The notes: generated from the sequence alone by a model not told the origin. 37,151 nucleotides of DNA from an uncultured Collinsella sp. (GCA_900758845.1 CAAESW010000027.1:1-37151); one strand, 5' to 3'; shown: positions 14,433 through 22,853, counted from the stretch's first letter. Numbers and translations: made by a program.

Positions 14433-14453
14433 GAGAATCTCCTCGTCTTGTCT

Positions 14454-15179
14454 TTACTTAAGGTAGCCGTCGGCACGGAGCTTTTTGAGGTCCGAATCCT
14501 TGACCTCGCAACCGGCGGGCAGCACCATAAACACGCGATCGCCCACCTCTTTGACGGTGGCACCCAGGCCGCAGGCAAAGCCGTAAGAGAAGTCCAGGAC
14601 GCGCTTGGCGACCTCGGTACGAACGCCCACAAAAATCAGCGCGACAGGCTGCTTGGTGCGCACGCGGCGCACGACGGTCTCCACGTCGTCATAGCTCTCG
14701 GGGCGCAGGACGTAAGCCGGCAGCTGCGGCGTAGCATTGATGATGTTGCTCGCATACGCCGAGGCATCGCTCGGTGAGGGAGCGGGTGCGGGGGCAGCAG
14801 CGCGGGCACGCGTGCTCTCGGCGTAGCTCGACGGCGTGTCGTAGGCACCGGGACGATAACCGCCCGCAACCGTCTCCTGCGAGCGCGATGGCGGGTTGTA
14901 GGTCGTAGCATGGCGAGAATCGTCGCCGACCAGCTGACCGGAGCGTGTGTACACGGCCACCGACTCGGCCTCGCCGCGGCGCGTCTGACCCAACAGGCCG
15001 TTGCTCGGCTCGTCCTGGGTGTAGAAGCCCTCGCCCGAGGCACCGCTGTAACCGTTATTCTGGTAGCCGTCGTCATAGCCATCATCGTAGCCGTAGTCGT
15101 CGTCCTGACCATAACCCTGGTCGTAACCCTGCTGGCCGCCCAGGTGCATCTTATTTTTAATCTCGTCAAGGAAGCCCAT
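14454..15179 (-). CDS. sepF: Cell division protein SepF
   Basis: FtsZ-binding protein that tethers Z-ring filaments to the membrane. It has 241 residues against about 150 in Bacillus. The first 12 residues (MGFLDEIKNKMH) fit the amphipathic membrane anchor. Residues 15-48 are Asp/Tyr/Gly/Gln-rich (repeated YDDGY). A disordered Ser/Pro/Ala linker reaches about 145. The conserved SepF core fills 146-241, with PAYVLRPESYDDVETVV, RTKQPVALIFVG and DFSYGFACGLGATVKEVGDRVFMVLP. The start at 15179 rather than 15230 puts the anchor at the N-terminus and has GAGAGGA upstream. It lies between yggS and yggT and shares their orientation. Confidence 0.95.
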   Translation of the reverse strand: MGFLDEIKNKMHLGGQQGYDQGYGQDDDYGYDDGYDDGYQNNGYSGASGEGFYTQDEPSNGLLGQTRRGEAESVAVYTRSGQLVGDDSRHATTYNPPSRSQETVAGGYRPGAYDTPSSYAESTRARAAAPAPAPSPSDASAYASNIINATPQLPAYVLRPESYDDVETVVRRVRTKQPVALIFVGVRTEVAKRVLDFSYGFACGLGATVKEVGDRVFMVLPAGCEVKDSDLKKLRADGYLK

Positions 15180-15239
15180 GGTTGTGTCCTCTCGCGGTTT
15201 AGTGCAGGCGCTCCGATAATCAGTGCGCACTTCAGAGCC

Positions 15240-15977
15240 TTATTTTACTGCAAACTCCGGGCTAAATACTACCCTGCCCAGGCGAACGAGCGTAGAGCCT
15301 TCCTCAAGAGCAGGCTCAAAGTCCTCGCTCATGCCGCAGGAAAGTTCGGGCAGGCTCAGGTCGGAGTGCGTCGCCTCAAGCTCATCCCTTAGCTCGCGAA
15401 GTCCGGCAAAAGTGCGGCGCGCCACATCCTTATTCCCCCGGGGTGCCATAGTCATAAGGCCCTGCACACAAATTCCCTCAAGCTCCGCAAGCTCACCCGC
15501 GGCGTCTCGCACCTCGTCGGGCGAAAAGCCGCCCTTGGACTCCTCGCCGCTCACATTGACCTCGATCAGCACGCGCTGGGGGCCGGAGAGCTCGCCCGCC
15601 TCAATCTTACGGACCGCACGGCTCGAGATGGCCTGAGCCAAATGCAGCGAGCTTACCGAATGAATCAGCTGGGCCGAGCCCAGAACCGCATTGATCTTGT
15701 TGGTCTGCAGGTTGCCGATCATATCGAAGCGCACCTCGGGTAGCTCCGGATGCTCCGCGAGGCCCGCAAGCTTGCGGACGAGCTCCTGCGGGCGGTTCTC
15801 GGCAAAATGGCGATACCCCGCCTGAATAGCGGCAACGGTCTCATCGACGCCAACAGTCTTGGAGACGGCAATCAGTCGCGCAGCATCGTGGGGACGGCCC
15901 GCGCGATCGAGTGCCGCATAAAAACGCTCCAGAATCTGCTCGCGGCGAGCGCGCATCAAGTCCAAATAGTTATCCAT
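15240..15977 (-). CDS. yggS: YggS/YlmE/PROSC-type pyridoxal-phosphate homeostasis protein
   Basis: PLP-binding single-domain (TIM-barrel) protein that buffers pyridoxal phosphate and affects amino-acid balance. It has no known catalysis. The 245-residue length is normal. The Schiff-base lysine sits in LIAVSKTVG near residue 39. HFAENRPQELVRK replaces the more common GENYVQE form. FDMIGNLQTNKIN matches the WHFIGxLQxNK motif. The C-terminus has GLMTMAP and SCGMSEDFEPALEEGSTLVRLGRVVF, the phosphate-binding end. GGAGGCG 5 nt before the ATG at 15977 makes this start better than the longer frame. In most Gram-positives it directly follows pgeF; here the pst operon lies between. Confidence 0.94.
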   Translation of the reverse strand: MDNYLDLMRARREQILERFYAALDRAGRPHDAARLIAVSKTVGVDETVAAIQAGYRHFAENRPQELVRKLAGLAEHPELPEVRFDMIGNLQTNKINAVLGSAQLIHSVSSLHLAQAISSRAVRKIEAGELSGPQRVLIEVNVSGEESKGGFSPDEVRDAAGELAELEGICVQGLMTMAPRGNKDVARRTFAGLRELRDELEATHSDLSLPELSCGMSEDFEPALEEGSTLVRLGRVVFSPEFAVK

Positions 15978-16027
15978 TGCCAATCGCCTCCGCTGACAGC
16001 CAAACAAGTAGTCCCATGCTAACGCAA

Positions 16028-16059
16028 GAGCGCAGCCCCGCATGTGCAAGGCCGCGCTC
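16028..16059 (-). terminator. Possible weak terminator between phoU and yggS
   Basis: Minus-strand GAGCGCGGCC and GGCTGCGCTC form a 10-bp stem with one G-U and a 12-nt loop, followed by TTGCGTT rather than a clean T-run. It may only partly separate the pst operon from yggS-sepF-yggT-divIVA. Confidence 0.4.
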
Positions 16060-16097
16060 ACTTAGGTATTTACAATCTTTCGACGAACGGAGCTGCC

Positions 16098-16955
16098 CTA
16101 CTCCTCATCATCCTCGGTGTCATCCTCGTCCTCGAGGTGCTCGAGCAGGTAGCGAAGACCCTCGCTCACCTCGTTAGCAGGCACCTTGGCAACATAGCCC
16201 GCATCCACGGCGGGCCTCATGATGACACCCTCGCCCGAAGGCACGCGCATGCTCTCAAGCTCATCCTCGTCCGTACGGGCGATATCGCCGGCAGTCAAAC
16301 GCTGTCCGGTCAAAAGGAAGGTCAGACGGCAGGCGGCATCGATCGAAATCGAGGCGATACGATCGAGGTAGCGCGAAACCATGATGGCGCGGCGCAGGTC
16401 GTCATAGTTGCTGTCGTCGTCCATAAAATCGCCCGTGTCCATGCGGTTAAAGGTGCGGAAGAACTTCTCGTACGCCGCATGCACCGGCTCGTCCTCGCCG
16501 GCCAGGTTGCAGATGATGGACATGTCGTTGGTGACGAGCGCAGAAAGTGACGAACCCAGCACCTGGTAAACAGCCTCGGCCTCGGCCTCGACCGTAGCGA
16601 CGAGTTCCTGGGGCAGCGAGATGTCGGCCTTGACCATGTGACGCGTGGCGCGGCAGATCTGGCGAACCTTATCGGTCATGCGCTGCAGGTTAAAGTCGAC
16701 GTAGATGATCGTCTGCAGCAAGCGGAAGTCGGAGGCGACCGGCGACTGCGTAGCGATCAGGTTGTAGCACACGGCCTCCAAGTTGGCGCAGCGCGCATCG
16801 ATCGAGAGCGTGCGCTTCTTGGTCTTGGTGGCGAGCTTGCGATCGTCGGTCACATAGGCCTTCACGGCGTCGTGAAGCGCCAGGTCTACAGCCTCGTAGA
16901 TGCTCAGCATCTCGTGACGGGCTTCGATGAGCTGACGGGAAAACAGTTTGCGCAT
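16098..16955 (-). CDS. phoU: Phosphate transport regulator PhoU
   Basis: PhoU dampens Pst uptake and signals phosphate status to the PhoR/PhoB-type system. Two three-helix PhoU repeats are visible: first MLSIYEAVDLALHDAV through DFRLLQTIIYVDFNLQRMTDKV, second LPQELVATVEAEAEAVYQVL through DDLRRAIMVSRYLDRIASISID. The protein has 285 residues, about 60 more than typical. The surplus is a C-terminal extension after about 220, ending in an acidic tail (EDEDDTEDDEE). It is the last gene of the pst operon, 92 bp after pstB, its usual position. The spacer contains a short palindrome (CCGGACC/GGTCCG region near 17010). Confidence 0.92.
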   Translation of the reverse strand: MRKLFSRQLIEARHEMLSIYEAVDLALHDAVKAYVTDDRKLATKTKKRTLSIDARCANLEAVCYNLIATQSPVASDFRLLQTIIYVDFNLQRMTDKVRQICRATRHMVKADISLPQELVATVEAEAEAVYQVLGSSLSALVTNDMSIICNLAGEDEPVHAAYEKFFRTFNRMDTGDFMDDDSNYDDLRRAIMVSRYLDRIASISIDAACRLTFLLTGQRLTAGDIARTDEDELESMRVPSGEGVIMRPAVDAGYVAKVPANEVSEGLRYLLEHLEDEDDTEDDEE

Positions 16956-17047
16956 GGTTCACTCCAATCAGTTGGGTGCGGTCATGCCGCCCGCACAGTG
17001 AATACGCACCGGACCAGGTCCGATCGGCTTGGGACTAGTCGCACCGA

Positions 17048-17851
17048 TCAGCCAAAGCGGCCGGTGATATAGTCTTCCGTCCGTGAATCCACCGGGCTGG
17101 TGAAGATCGCGTCGGTTTGACCATACTCGATGAGCGTGGCGGGCTCGCCGGCAACTTCCTGCAAGAAAAATGCGGTGTAGTCGCTAATACGAGCGGCCTG
17201 CTGCATAGAATGCGTGACGATGATGATCGTCATCTCGGGCGCCAGCTCGGCCATCAGATCCTCGACCTTGGAGACGGACGTGGGGTCGATGGCGGAGCAG
17301 GGCTCGTCCATCAGAAGGACATCGGGCTGCACCGCAAGCACACGCGCAATGCACAGACGCTGCTGCTGACCGCCCGAGAGCGCCAAACCGTCCTTGTTGA
17401 GCTGATTGGATACCTCTTTCCAGAGGTTGGCGCGCTTGAGCGATTCTTCCACGATGTCATCGAGGTCGCTTTTGCTAGTCACGCCCTGCAGACGAGGGCC
17501 AAAAGCGACATTCTCGTAGATGGATTTGGGGAACGGGTTGGGCTGCTGAAAAATCATGCCCACGCGACGGCGAAGGTCGACCGGGTCGACGCCCTCGGCA
17601 TAGATATCGTTGCCGTCGAGCGTCATGGTGCCCTCGACGCGGGTGCCCTCGATCAGGTCGTTCATACGGTTGATGCAGCGCAAAAACGTCGATTTGCCGC
17701 AGCCCGAAGGACCGATAAACGAGGTGATGGCGTTTTTGGCGATGTTGAGGTCGAGCCCCGTCAGCGCATGAAAGTCACCGTACCAAAAGTTGAAATCCTT
17801 GGCCGTGATGGCCGCTTGCTCCGGCGTGGGAGCGGACTGATAGACGGACAT
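17048..17851 (-). CDS. pstB: Phosphate ABC transporter ATP-binding protein PstB
   Basis: ATPase subunit of the high-affinity phosphate importer, on the cytoplasmic face of PstC-PstA. The 267 residues carry all ABC motifs: Walker A GPSGCGKST (about 43-51), Q-loop IFQQPNPFP, signature LSGGQQQR, Walker B VLLMDEPCSAIDPTS and the switch His in IVTHSMQQAARISD. The PstB-specific NFWYGDFHAL and INRMNDL segments near the N-terminus separate it from other ABC ATPases. It starts 12 bp after pstA ends and is co-transcribed with it. The start MSVYQSAPTPEQAAI has AAGGAGT upstream. Confidence 0.97.
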   Translation of the reverse strand: MSVYQSAPTPEQAAITAKDFNFWYGDFHALTGLDLNIAKNAITSFIGPSGCGKSTFLRCINRMNDLIEGTRVEGTMTLDGNDIYAEGVDPVDLRRRVGMIFQQPNPFPKSIYENVAFGPRLQGVTSKSDLDDIVEESLKRANLWKEVSNQLNKDGLALSGGQQQRLCIARVLAVQPDVLLMDEPCSAIDPTSVSKVEDLMAELAPEMTIIIVTHSMQQAARISDYTAFFLQEVAGEPATLIEYGQTDAIFTSPVDSRTEDYITGRFG

Positions 17852-17863
17852 GGGACTCCTTAA

Positions 17864-18769
17864 CTAGCGGCGTTTGCGCGACAGATAGCGCGCAAACAGG
17901 TTGAAGGCCAGAATAATCGCCATCAGCAAAAGCGCGGTGCCATAGGCTGCGTTCATGTTGATGCCGTCGTTGGCAAGCAGGTACAGGTGGACCGTCATGG
18001 GGCGGCCGGAATCGAGTGGCGAGATAGGCAGGTTGATGGCCTGACCCATGGTGTAGAGCACCACCGCAGTCTCGCCGATGGCGCGGCCGATGGCAAGCAC
18101 GATGCCGGTGGCGATGCGGCCAAAAGCCGAAGGAAGCACGATCTTGGAGACGACCTGCCACTTGGTGGCGCCCAGGCCATATGCGCCCCAACGGATATAG
18201 CGCGGAACGGCGCGGATTGCCTCCTCGGTGGTGCGCATGACGATAGGCAGCATCAGAAGCGCCAGCGCCAGCGCGGCCGAAACCATCGAAAGGCCCAGGC
18301 CCATGGCCTCGACAAACAAGGCGTAGCCAAAGAGGCCCATAACAATGGAGGGCACCGAGGCCAGGGCATCGGCAGCATAGCGAATGATGTCGACAATCTT
18401 GCCCTGCTTGGCGTATTCGGCCAGATAGACCGCAGCCAGGACGGCAACCGGCGTGCAGATGAGCATGGCGAGCGCCGTCACGTAGATGGTCGAGACGATC
18501 GTGGGCCAAATGCCGCCCTCGGCGTTGACGCCCTGCGGCCAGCCGAAGATAAAGTCGAGCGAGATATGCGGCAGGCCGTTGATGACCACGTAGGCGATGA
18601 TGGCGATCAGCACCAGCGTGGTGATATAGGCCGCGGCGCGAAACACGCCGAGCATGATCTTGTTGGACAGATCCTTGTTGATGCGGCCCTTCTTGCCATG
18701 GGAAAGGGCACGCTTGATGCGCTCACGCGACGAGGTCGTATCGACCATCGTGTCAACGGAATCGGACAT
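17864..18769 (-). CDS. pstA: Phosphate ABC transporter permease PstA
   Basis: One of the two membrane subunits of the Pst importer. 301 residues, with an N-terminal cytoplasmic segment of about 45 residues (SSRERIKRALSHGKKGRINK) and six transmembrane helices. The ABC permease coupling loop is seen as EEAIRAVPRYIRWGAYGLGATKWQVV, and SVPSIVMGLFGYALF is typical of PstA. It starts 3 bp after pstC ends, so the two are translationally coupled. No anomalies seen. Confidence 0.96.
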   Translation of the reverse strand: MSDSVDTMVDTTSSRERIKRALSHGKKGRINKDLSNKIMLGVFRAAAYITTLVLIAIIAYVVINGLPHISLDFIFGWPQGVNAEGGIWPTIVSTIYVTALAMLICTPVAVLAAVYLAEYAKQGKIVDIIRYAADALASVPSIVMGLFGYALFVEAMGLGLSMVSAALALALLMLPIVMRTTEEAIRAVPRYIRWGAYGLGATKWQVVSKIVLPSAFGRIATGIVLAIGRAIGETAVVLYTMGQAINLPISPLDSGRPMTVHLYLLANDGINMNAAYGTALLLMAIILAFNLFARYLSRKRR

Positions 18770-18772
18770 AGC

Positions 18773-19696
18773 CTACCCCCTCTTCTTGGAAATCAGGCGG
18801 ACGATACCCACCAGTGCAGCGGAGATGATAAACAGGACAACGCCCATGCCGAACAGAGCCGAGCGGTGCAGGCCCGAGGAATAACTCATGTCGAGCGCAA
18901 TCTGACTCGTGAGCGTCGAGATGGGGCTCGAGATGCTATCCGGAATGACCGGGGCGTTGCCCACGACCATCAGCACGGCCATGGTCTCACCGATGGCACG
19001 CCCCATACCCAAGACAATTGCATCGACGATGCCCAGCTTGGCTGCAGGAAGCACGACCTTGTAGATGGTCTGCCACTTGGTGGCACCCATGGCATAGGAC
19101 GCCTCGCGAATGCCCATGGGAATGGAATTGAGGGCATCTATGGTGAGCGTGGTGATGGTAGGGACGATCATGATGGCGAGCACGAACCACGCCGTCAGTG
19201 CGCCAAATCCAAGGCCGCCGGTCAGCTGGGCGATAAACGGGCGGATGATGATCATGCCGAAGAAGCCGTAGATGATGGAGGGGATGCCCGCCAGCAGGTC
19301 GACAGCGGGGCTAATGAGCCTGCGCACGCGCTTGCTGGCGATCTCGACCAGATACACGGCTGTGCCCACACCCAACGGCACGCCCATGGCAAGGGCACCG
19401 ACCGTCACCAGGCCAGAGCCCGCCAGCAGCGACATGATGCCGTAGTGACCCTCAGAGGGCGCCCACTTAAAGCTAAAGAAGTCCACCAGACCGATGTCGG
19501 TAAAGACCGGCAGAGCCGAGTACGTGGTAAAGACAAAGATCAGGATGACGGTGACGACCGCCAAGAACGCGCAGGCAAAGAAGATCCGCTGCAGCGCCTT
19601 CTCCTTAAGATAGGTGCTGCGTGACACCAACGCCAACTCACGCTTTTTGGGCACCTGCGCCTCATGCTCAATCTGGGGGGTTTCCTGTGCTTCCAC
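18773..19696 (-). CDS. pstC: Phosphate ABC transporter permease PstC
   Basis: Partner permease of PstA. About 307 residues with a polar N-terminus of about 40 and six transmembrane helices. The coupling-loop motif is IREASYAMGATKWQTIYKV and the PstC-type segment AGIPSIIYGFFGMI is present. Two GTG codons compete. The first (19705) overlaps the pstS stop by 8 nt but touches the AGGGGA. The second (19696) lies 8 nt after AGGGGAG, so I choose it; either way the gene starts on top of, or 1 nt after, the pstS end, as expected for coupled translation. Confidence 0.95.
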   Translation of the reverse strand: MEAQETPQIEHEAQVPKKRELALVSRSTYLKEKALQRIFFACAFLAVVTVILIFVFTTYSALPVFTDIGLVDFFSFKWAPSEGHYGIMSLLAGSGLVTVGALAMGVPLGVGTAVYLVEIASKRVRRLISPAVDLLAGIPSIIYGFFGMIIIRPFIAQLTGGLGFGALTAWFVLAIMIVPTITTLTIDALNSIPMGIREASYAMGATKWQTIYKVVLPAAKLGIVDAIVLGMGRAIGETMAVLMVVGNAPVIPDSISSPISTLTSQIALDMSYSSGLHRSALFGMGVVLFIISAALVGIVRLISKKRG

Positions 19697-19697
19697 G

Positions 19698-20534
19698 CTA
19701 CTCACTCCCCTTTCCGTCGTTGGTGACGGGAATAAAGCCCGCCTCGCGAATCTGCTTGTCCATCTTTTCGGACGTCACATAGTCGATGTAATCCTGCGCC
19801 TGCTGCGAAGGCGTCCCCTTCACAAAGAAGTAAAGGTCACGCGAGATGGGATAGCCGCCACTTGCGACCGTCTTCTCGGATGCCTCGACATGGTTGACCG
19901 AAACGGCCTTGACCGAGGTCTTGGCGTTGAGGCTCTCGACAAAACCCAGCGAGATGTAGCCAATGGCGCCACGCGAGCGAGACACGACATCGCGCACCTG
20001 GCCCGTGCCCGAAAGAACAGCCGAGCGGCGATCGAATGGCGTGCCGTCCATCACGATAGTGCGGAAGGCCTCGCGCGTACCGGACGCCTCGTCGCGGTTG
20101 ATAACCTGAATCTTCAGGTCCTCTCCGCCGACTTCTTTCCAGTTGGTGATCTTGCCGGCGTAAATATCGCGGAGCTGCTCGGTCGAGAGATTATCGACCG
20201 GGTTGTCGTCGTTCACGATGACTGCAATGCCGTCGTGCGCGATAACGATAGGCGTCAGACCCAGGTCTTGCTCATCGGCGTTGAGGCCACGAGAGGAGCT
20301 GGCGATATCGGCGGTGCCGGCGCTAACAGCTTCGATGCCAGCAGATGAGCCAAGGCCGGAGACGAGCACGTCGGTGCCGGTCTCCTCTTTAAAGCCCTCG
20401 GCCGCGATCTCGGCAATGGGAAGGCACGTCGTAGAGCCGGCAACGGTGATGGAAGAGGTAGAAGATCCCGAGGAGCAGGCGCACAGCGTGAGCGTGAGCA
20501 CTGCCGCGCTCAGGACCGATGCGATCTTTCTCAT
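19698..20534 (-). CDS. pstS: Phosphate-binding lipoprotein PstS
   Basis: Extracytoplasmic solute-binding protein that captures phosphate for PstCA. 278 residues with a short lipoprotein signal peptide; the lipobox is L17-C-A-C20, so lipidation is expected at Cys20. Phosphate-binding elements are TVAGSTTCLPIAE, GLGSSAGIEAV, ASSSRGLNADE and the anion-binding NRDEASGTREAF. It is about the usual size. The ATG at 20534 overlaps the TGA of pgeF in an ATGA junction, so no promoter of its own is possible immediately upstream and translation is probably coupled to pgeF. A longer open frame to 20726 is antisense-like and lacks a signal peptide. Confidence 0.95.
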   Translation of the reverse strand: MRKIASVLSAAVLTLTLCACSSGSSTSSITVAGSTTCLPIAEIAAEGFKEETGTDVLVSGLGSSAGIEAVSAGTADIASSSRGLNADEQDLGLTPIVIAHDGIAVIVNDDNPVDNLSTEQLRDIYAGKITNWKEVGGEDLKIQVINRDEASGTREAFRTIVMDGTPFDRRSAVLSGTGQVRDVVSRSRGAIGYISLGFVESLNAKTSVKAVSVNHVEASEKTVASGGYPISRDLYFFVKGTPSQQAQDYIDYVTSEKMDKQIREAGFIPVTNDGKGSE

Positions 20535-21331
20535 AGCATCACGCCGATCGCAGCATGGCGCCCACAGGTCCCGCCCTCGTTGCGATAGGAATAAAAGCGG
20601 TCGTTTTGACGCACGGTGGAAAGTTTGGTGTCCACAATGCCATTCACATCGACACCGGCATCCACCAGCGCCTCGCGAATGGCGGCGGAAAGATCGAGCA
20701 TACGGGAAGCGGTAGCATCGATGCACGCGAACTCGGCGGCAAAGCGATCCATAAGTTCTTGGGACACCTCATACTCGTCACCCAGGATATGGGGCCCAAT
20801 ATAGGCAGAGATGTCCTCCGGCGTGCAGTCAGCCGCCTCGCAGAGTGCTTGGCTGGCCTTGGCGGAAATGCGCGCAATCGTGCCCTTCCAGCCAGAATGC
20901 ACCACGGCAAAGCCGTTGGGAGCCACCAGCACCACGGGAACACAATCGGCAAAGCAGAGCATCACGGGCACCTCATGGGCCGTACAGACGATGGCATCGC
21001 AGCCCTCTGCAATCTGTTCGCGAATGTTCTCGAGATCGTCGGCGCCGTTCGAGGTCACCGTCACGACATGGTCGCCGTGCACCTGATTGGGAACAAGCAG
21101 ATTATGCTCGCACTCAGCGGCGCCCATGGCTTCGAGCGCTCGACGACGATTTTCTTGAACAGCAAAGGGGTCATCGCCTACATGCGAGCCCAGGTTGAGC
21201 GAGGAGTACGCATCTTCGGAAACGCCACCGGTGCGCTCGGTAAAGGCAAAGCGAACATCGAGCGTCGCGCCCTCTACCAACGTAACTCCATCATGGTCGA
21301 CACGCGAAACGTTGTCCGCACGTGCTGCCAT
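20531..21331 (-). CDS. pgeF: Laccase-domain purine nucleoside phosphorylase YlmD/PgeF
   Basis: Member of the DUF152/YfiH family (266 residues). Characterised members phosphorolyse or deaminate purine nucleosides, and YfiH was proposed to correct peptidoglycan precursor errors, which fits its place beside ftsZ. Metal-ligand and signature motifs are NQVHGDHV, CFADCVPVVLV, FAVVHSGWKGT and the C-terminal FYSYRNEGGTCGRHAAIG. GGAGG 7 nt before the ATG supports the start. A terminator separates it from ftsZ. Its stop codon overlaps pstS, making it the first gene of an apparent pgeF-pstSCAB-phoU unit. Confidence 0.93.
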   Translation of the reverse strand: MAARADNVSRVDHDGVTLVEGATLDVRFAFTERTGGVSEDAYSSLNLGSHVGDDPFAVQENRRRALEAMGAAECEHNLLVPNQVHGDHVVTVTSNGADDLENIREQIAEGCDAIVCTAHEVPVMLCFADCVPVVLVAPNGFAVVHSGWKGTIARISAKASQALCEAADCTPEDISAYIGPHILGDEYEVSQELMDRFAAEFACIDATASRMLDLSAAIREALVDAGVDVNGIVDTKLSTVRQNDRFYSYRNEGGTCGRHAAIGVML

Positions 21332-21358
21332 ACTAAAGCCTCCTATTACAACAAGTAC

Positions 21359-21373
21359 CGCGGCGTCGCCGCG
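21359..21373. other. GC palindrome in the pgeF leader
   Basis: CGCGGCG-T-CGCCGCG can fold into a 6-bp hairpin with a 3-nt loop 15 bp before the pgeF ribosome site. A TATAAA lies just upstream on the minus strand (near 21385) as the only -10-like candidate; its -35 is poor. Confidence 0.35.
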
Positions 21374-21485
21374 CAGTCCGTGTTTATACGGCTGTCATAC
21401 TTCTTTAAAAGGATACCCGCAGCGGTAGGGACCAAACGTAAAGGGAACGTAAGGAGATTGGAGGCTTTCGTTTACAAACGAGAAA

Positions 21486-21515
21486 CAAAAAGGGCGCATC
21501 CATACGGACGCGCCC
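21486..21515 (-). terminator. Intrinsic terminator after ftsZ
   Basis: Minus-strand GGGCGCGTCC, GTAT loop and GGATGCGCCC form a 10-bp stem with one G-U pair, followed by TTTTTG. It is 27 bp past the ftsZ stop and ends the mraZ-to-ftsZ part of the cluster. Confidence 0.93.
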
Positions 21516-21541
21516 CTGTGCAAAACAATGCGAAGAACGAC

Positions 21542-22696
21542 TTAGAAGCTGCCGCGCTTGAGGAAGTCGGGAAGCTCAAACTGATCGTTGCCAAAGTTGG
21601 GCAGCTCGGTACCGCCGACGTTGCGAGTCGGGGCAGCCTGAGCGGGGCTGGCAGCCGGAGCGGTGCGCTGCGGCTCAGCGGAAGCAGCGGCCTTGCTCTG
21701 GGACTGCTGAGCAGCGAAGAGCTCGTCCTGACGGTTGACGTTGGAGTCGGAGAAGCCCGTAGCGATAACGGTGATGCGCACCTGGTCGCCCAGGGACTCG
21801 TCAACAACGGTACCGAAGATGATGTTGGCCTCGGGGTCGACGGCATTGGCGACAACGTCGGCGGCGTCGCTGATCTCCTGAATGCCCAGGTCCTTGGAGC
21901 CGGCGATGGAAAGCAGGACACGCGTGGCGCCATCGATGGAGCTCTCGAGCAGCGGACTGGAGATGGCCTGCTGGGCAGCGTCGACGGCACGGGTATCCCC
22001 AGAAGCGGTACCGATACCCATCATGGCGGTACCGGCCTGCTTCATGATGGTCTTAACATCGGCGAAGTCCAGGTTGATGATACCCGGGACGGTGATGAGG
22101 TCGGTGATGCCCTGGGTGCCCTGGGAAAGGACGCCATCGGCAATTGCGAAGGCCTCGAGCATCGTGGTCTTCTTCTCGGCGATGTCGAGCAGCTTGTCGT
22201 TAGGGATAACGATCATGGTGTCGACGCAATCGGAGAGGGTCTTGATGCCCTCCTCGGCGCTCTTCTTGCGCTTGCGACCCTCGAAGGTGAAGGGCTTGGT
22301 CACGACGGCGACGGTCAGCGCGCCGACCTCGTTCATTGCGATATCGGCAACGATGGGAGCGGCGCCGGTACCGGTACCACCGCCCTCGCCGCAGGTGATG
22401 AACACCATATCGGCGCCAGCGAGCGCCTCGGCGATATCGTCGCGGGACTCATCGGCAGCCTTGCGACCAACCTCGGGGTTGGCGCCGGCGCCCAGGCCGC
22501 GGGTAAGGTCGGTGCCGATGTGCACCTTGATATCGGCATCAGAGATCGCGAGTGCCTGAGCATCGGTGTTGATGGCAACAAACTCGACGCCGCGGATGCC
22601 CTCTTCGATCATTCGATTGACCGCGTTGGTACCGCCGCCGCCGACGCCGACCACCTTAATGACGGCAAGGTAGTTGTTGATCTCTGTCTCGTGCAT
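21542..22696 (-). CDS. ftsZ: Cell division GTPase FtsZ
   Basis: Tubulin homologue that forms the Z-ring. 384 residues. Seen: IKVVGVGGGGTNAVNRM at the N-terminal nucleotide site, the tubulin signature GEGGGTGTGAAPIVAD, the synergy-loop segment VDLITVPGIINLDFADV-like region with catalytic Asp residues, and a disordered Ala/Pro/Gln linker from about 325. The C-terminal peptide LPDFLKRGSF is the docking site for SepF and FtsW-type partners. ATG 22696 with GGAGGA upstream is chosen over 22726. It has its own promoter candidate in the 199-bp gap after ftsQ and a terminator behind it. Confidence 0.98.
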   Translation of the reverse strand: MHETEINNYLAVIKVVGVGGGGTNAVNRMIEEGIRGVEFVAINTDAQALAISDADIKVHIGTDLTRGLGAGANPEVGRKAADESRDDIAEALAGADMVFITCGEGGGTGTGAAPIVADIAMNEVGALTVAVVTKPFTFEGRKRKKSAEEGIKTLSDCVDTMIVIPNDKLLDIAEKKTTMLEAFAIADGVLSQGTQGITDLITVPGIINLDFADVKTIMKQAGTAMMGIGTASGDTRAVDAAQQAISSPLLESSIDGATRVLLSIAGSKDLGIQEISDAADVVANAVDPEANIIFGTVVDESLGDQVRITVIATGFSDSNVNRQDELFAAQQSQSKAAASAEPQRTAPAASPAQAAPTRNVGGTELPNFGNDQFELPDFLKRGSF

Positions 22697-22789
22697 GTCG
22701 GTCCTCCGAACAAAGGTTATAGCCATAGCATGGGTTGACCCCTGCGCACATTAACCTTCAGGTTGAAAGTAAATGCAAAGGTAAACCGT

Positions 22790-22818
22790 ATTATGTTTGC
22801 ACATTATGAACGTATCAG
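22790..22818 (-). promoter_or_regulatory. ftsZ promoter candidate
   Basis: On the minus strand CTGATA (-35, 22813-22818), a 17-bp spacer and CATAAT (-10, 22790-22795) lie about 95 nt before the ftsZ ATG. The region is AT-richer than its surroundings. A palindrome AACCT-TC-AGGTT (22753-22764) lies in the leader. Confidence 0.5.
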
Positions 22819-22853
22819 TCAAATAATTGACCGTGAAAACCAAACAAACCAGA

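Noticed and set aside
17987..19624. 545-codon open frame on the plus strand
   Set aside because: Antisense to pstA and pstC, with Asp/His/Arg/Gly-rich composition typical of a shadow frame.
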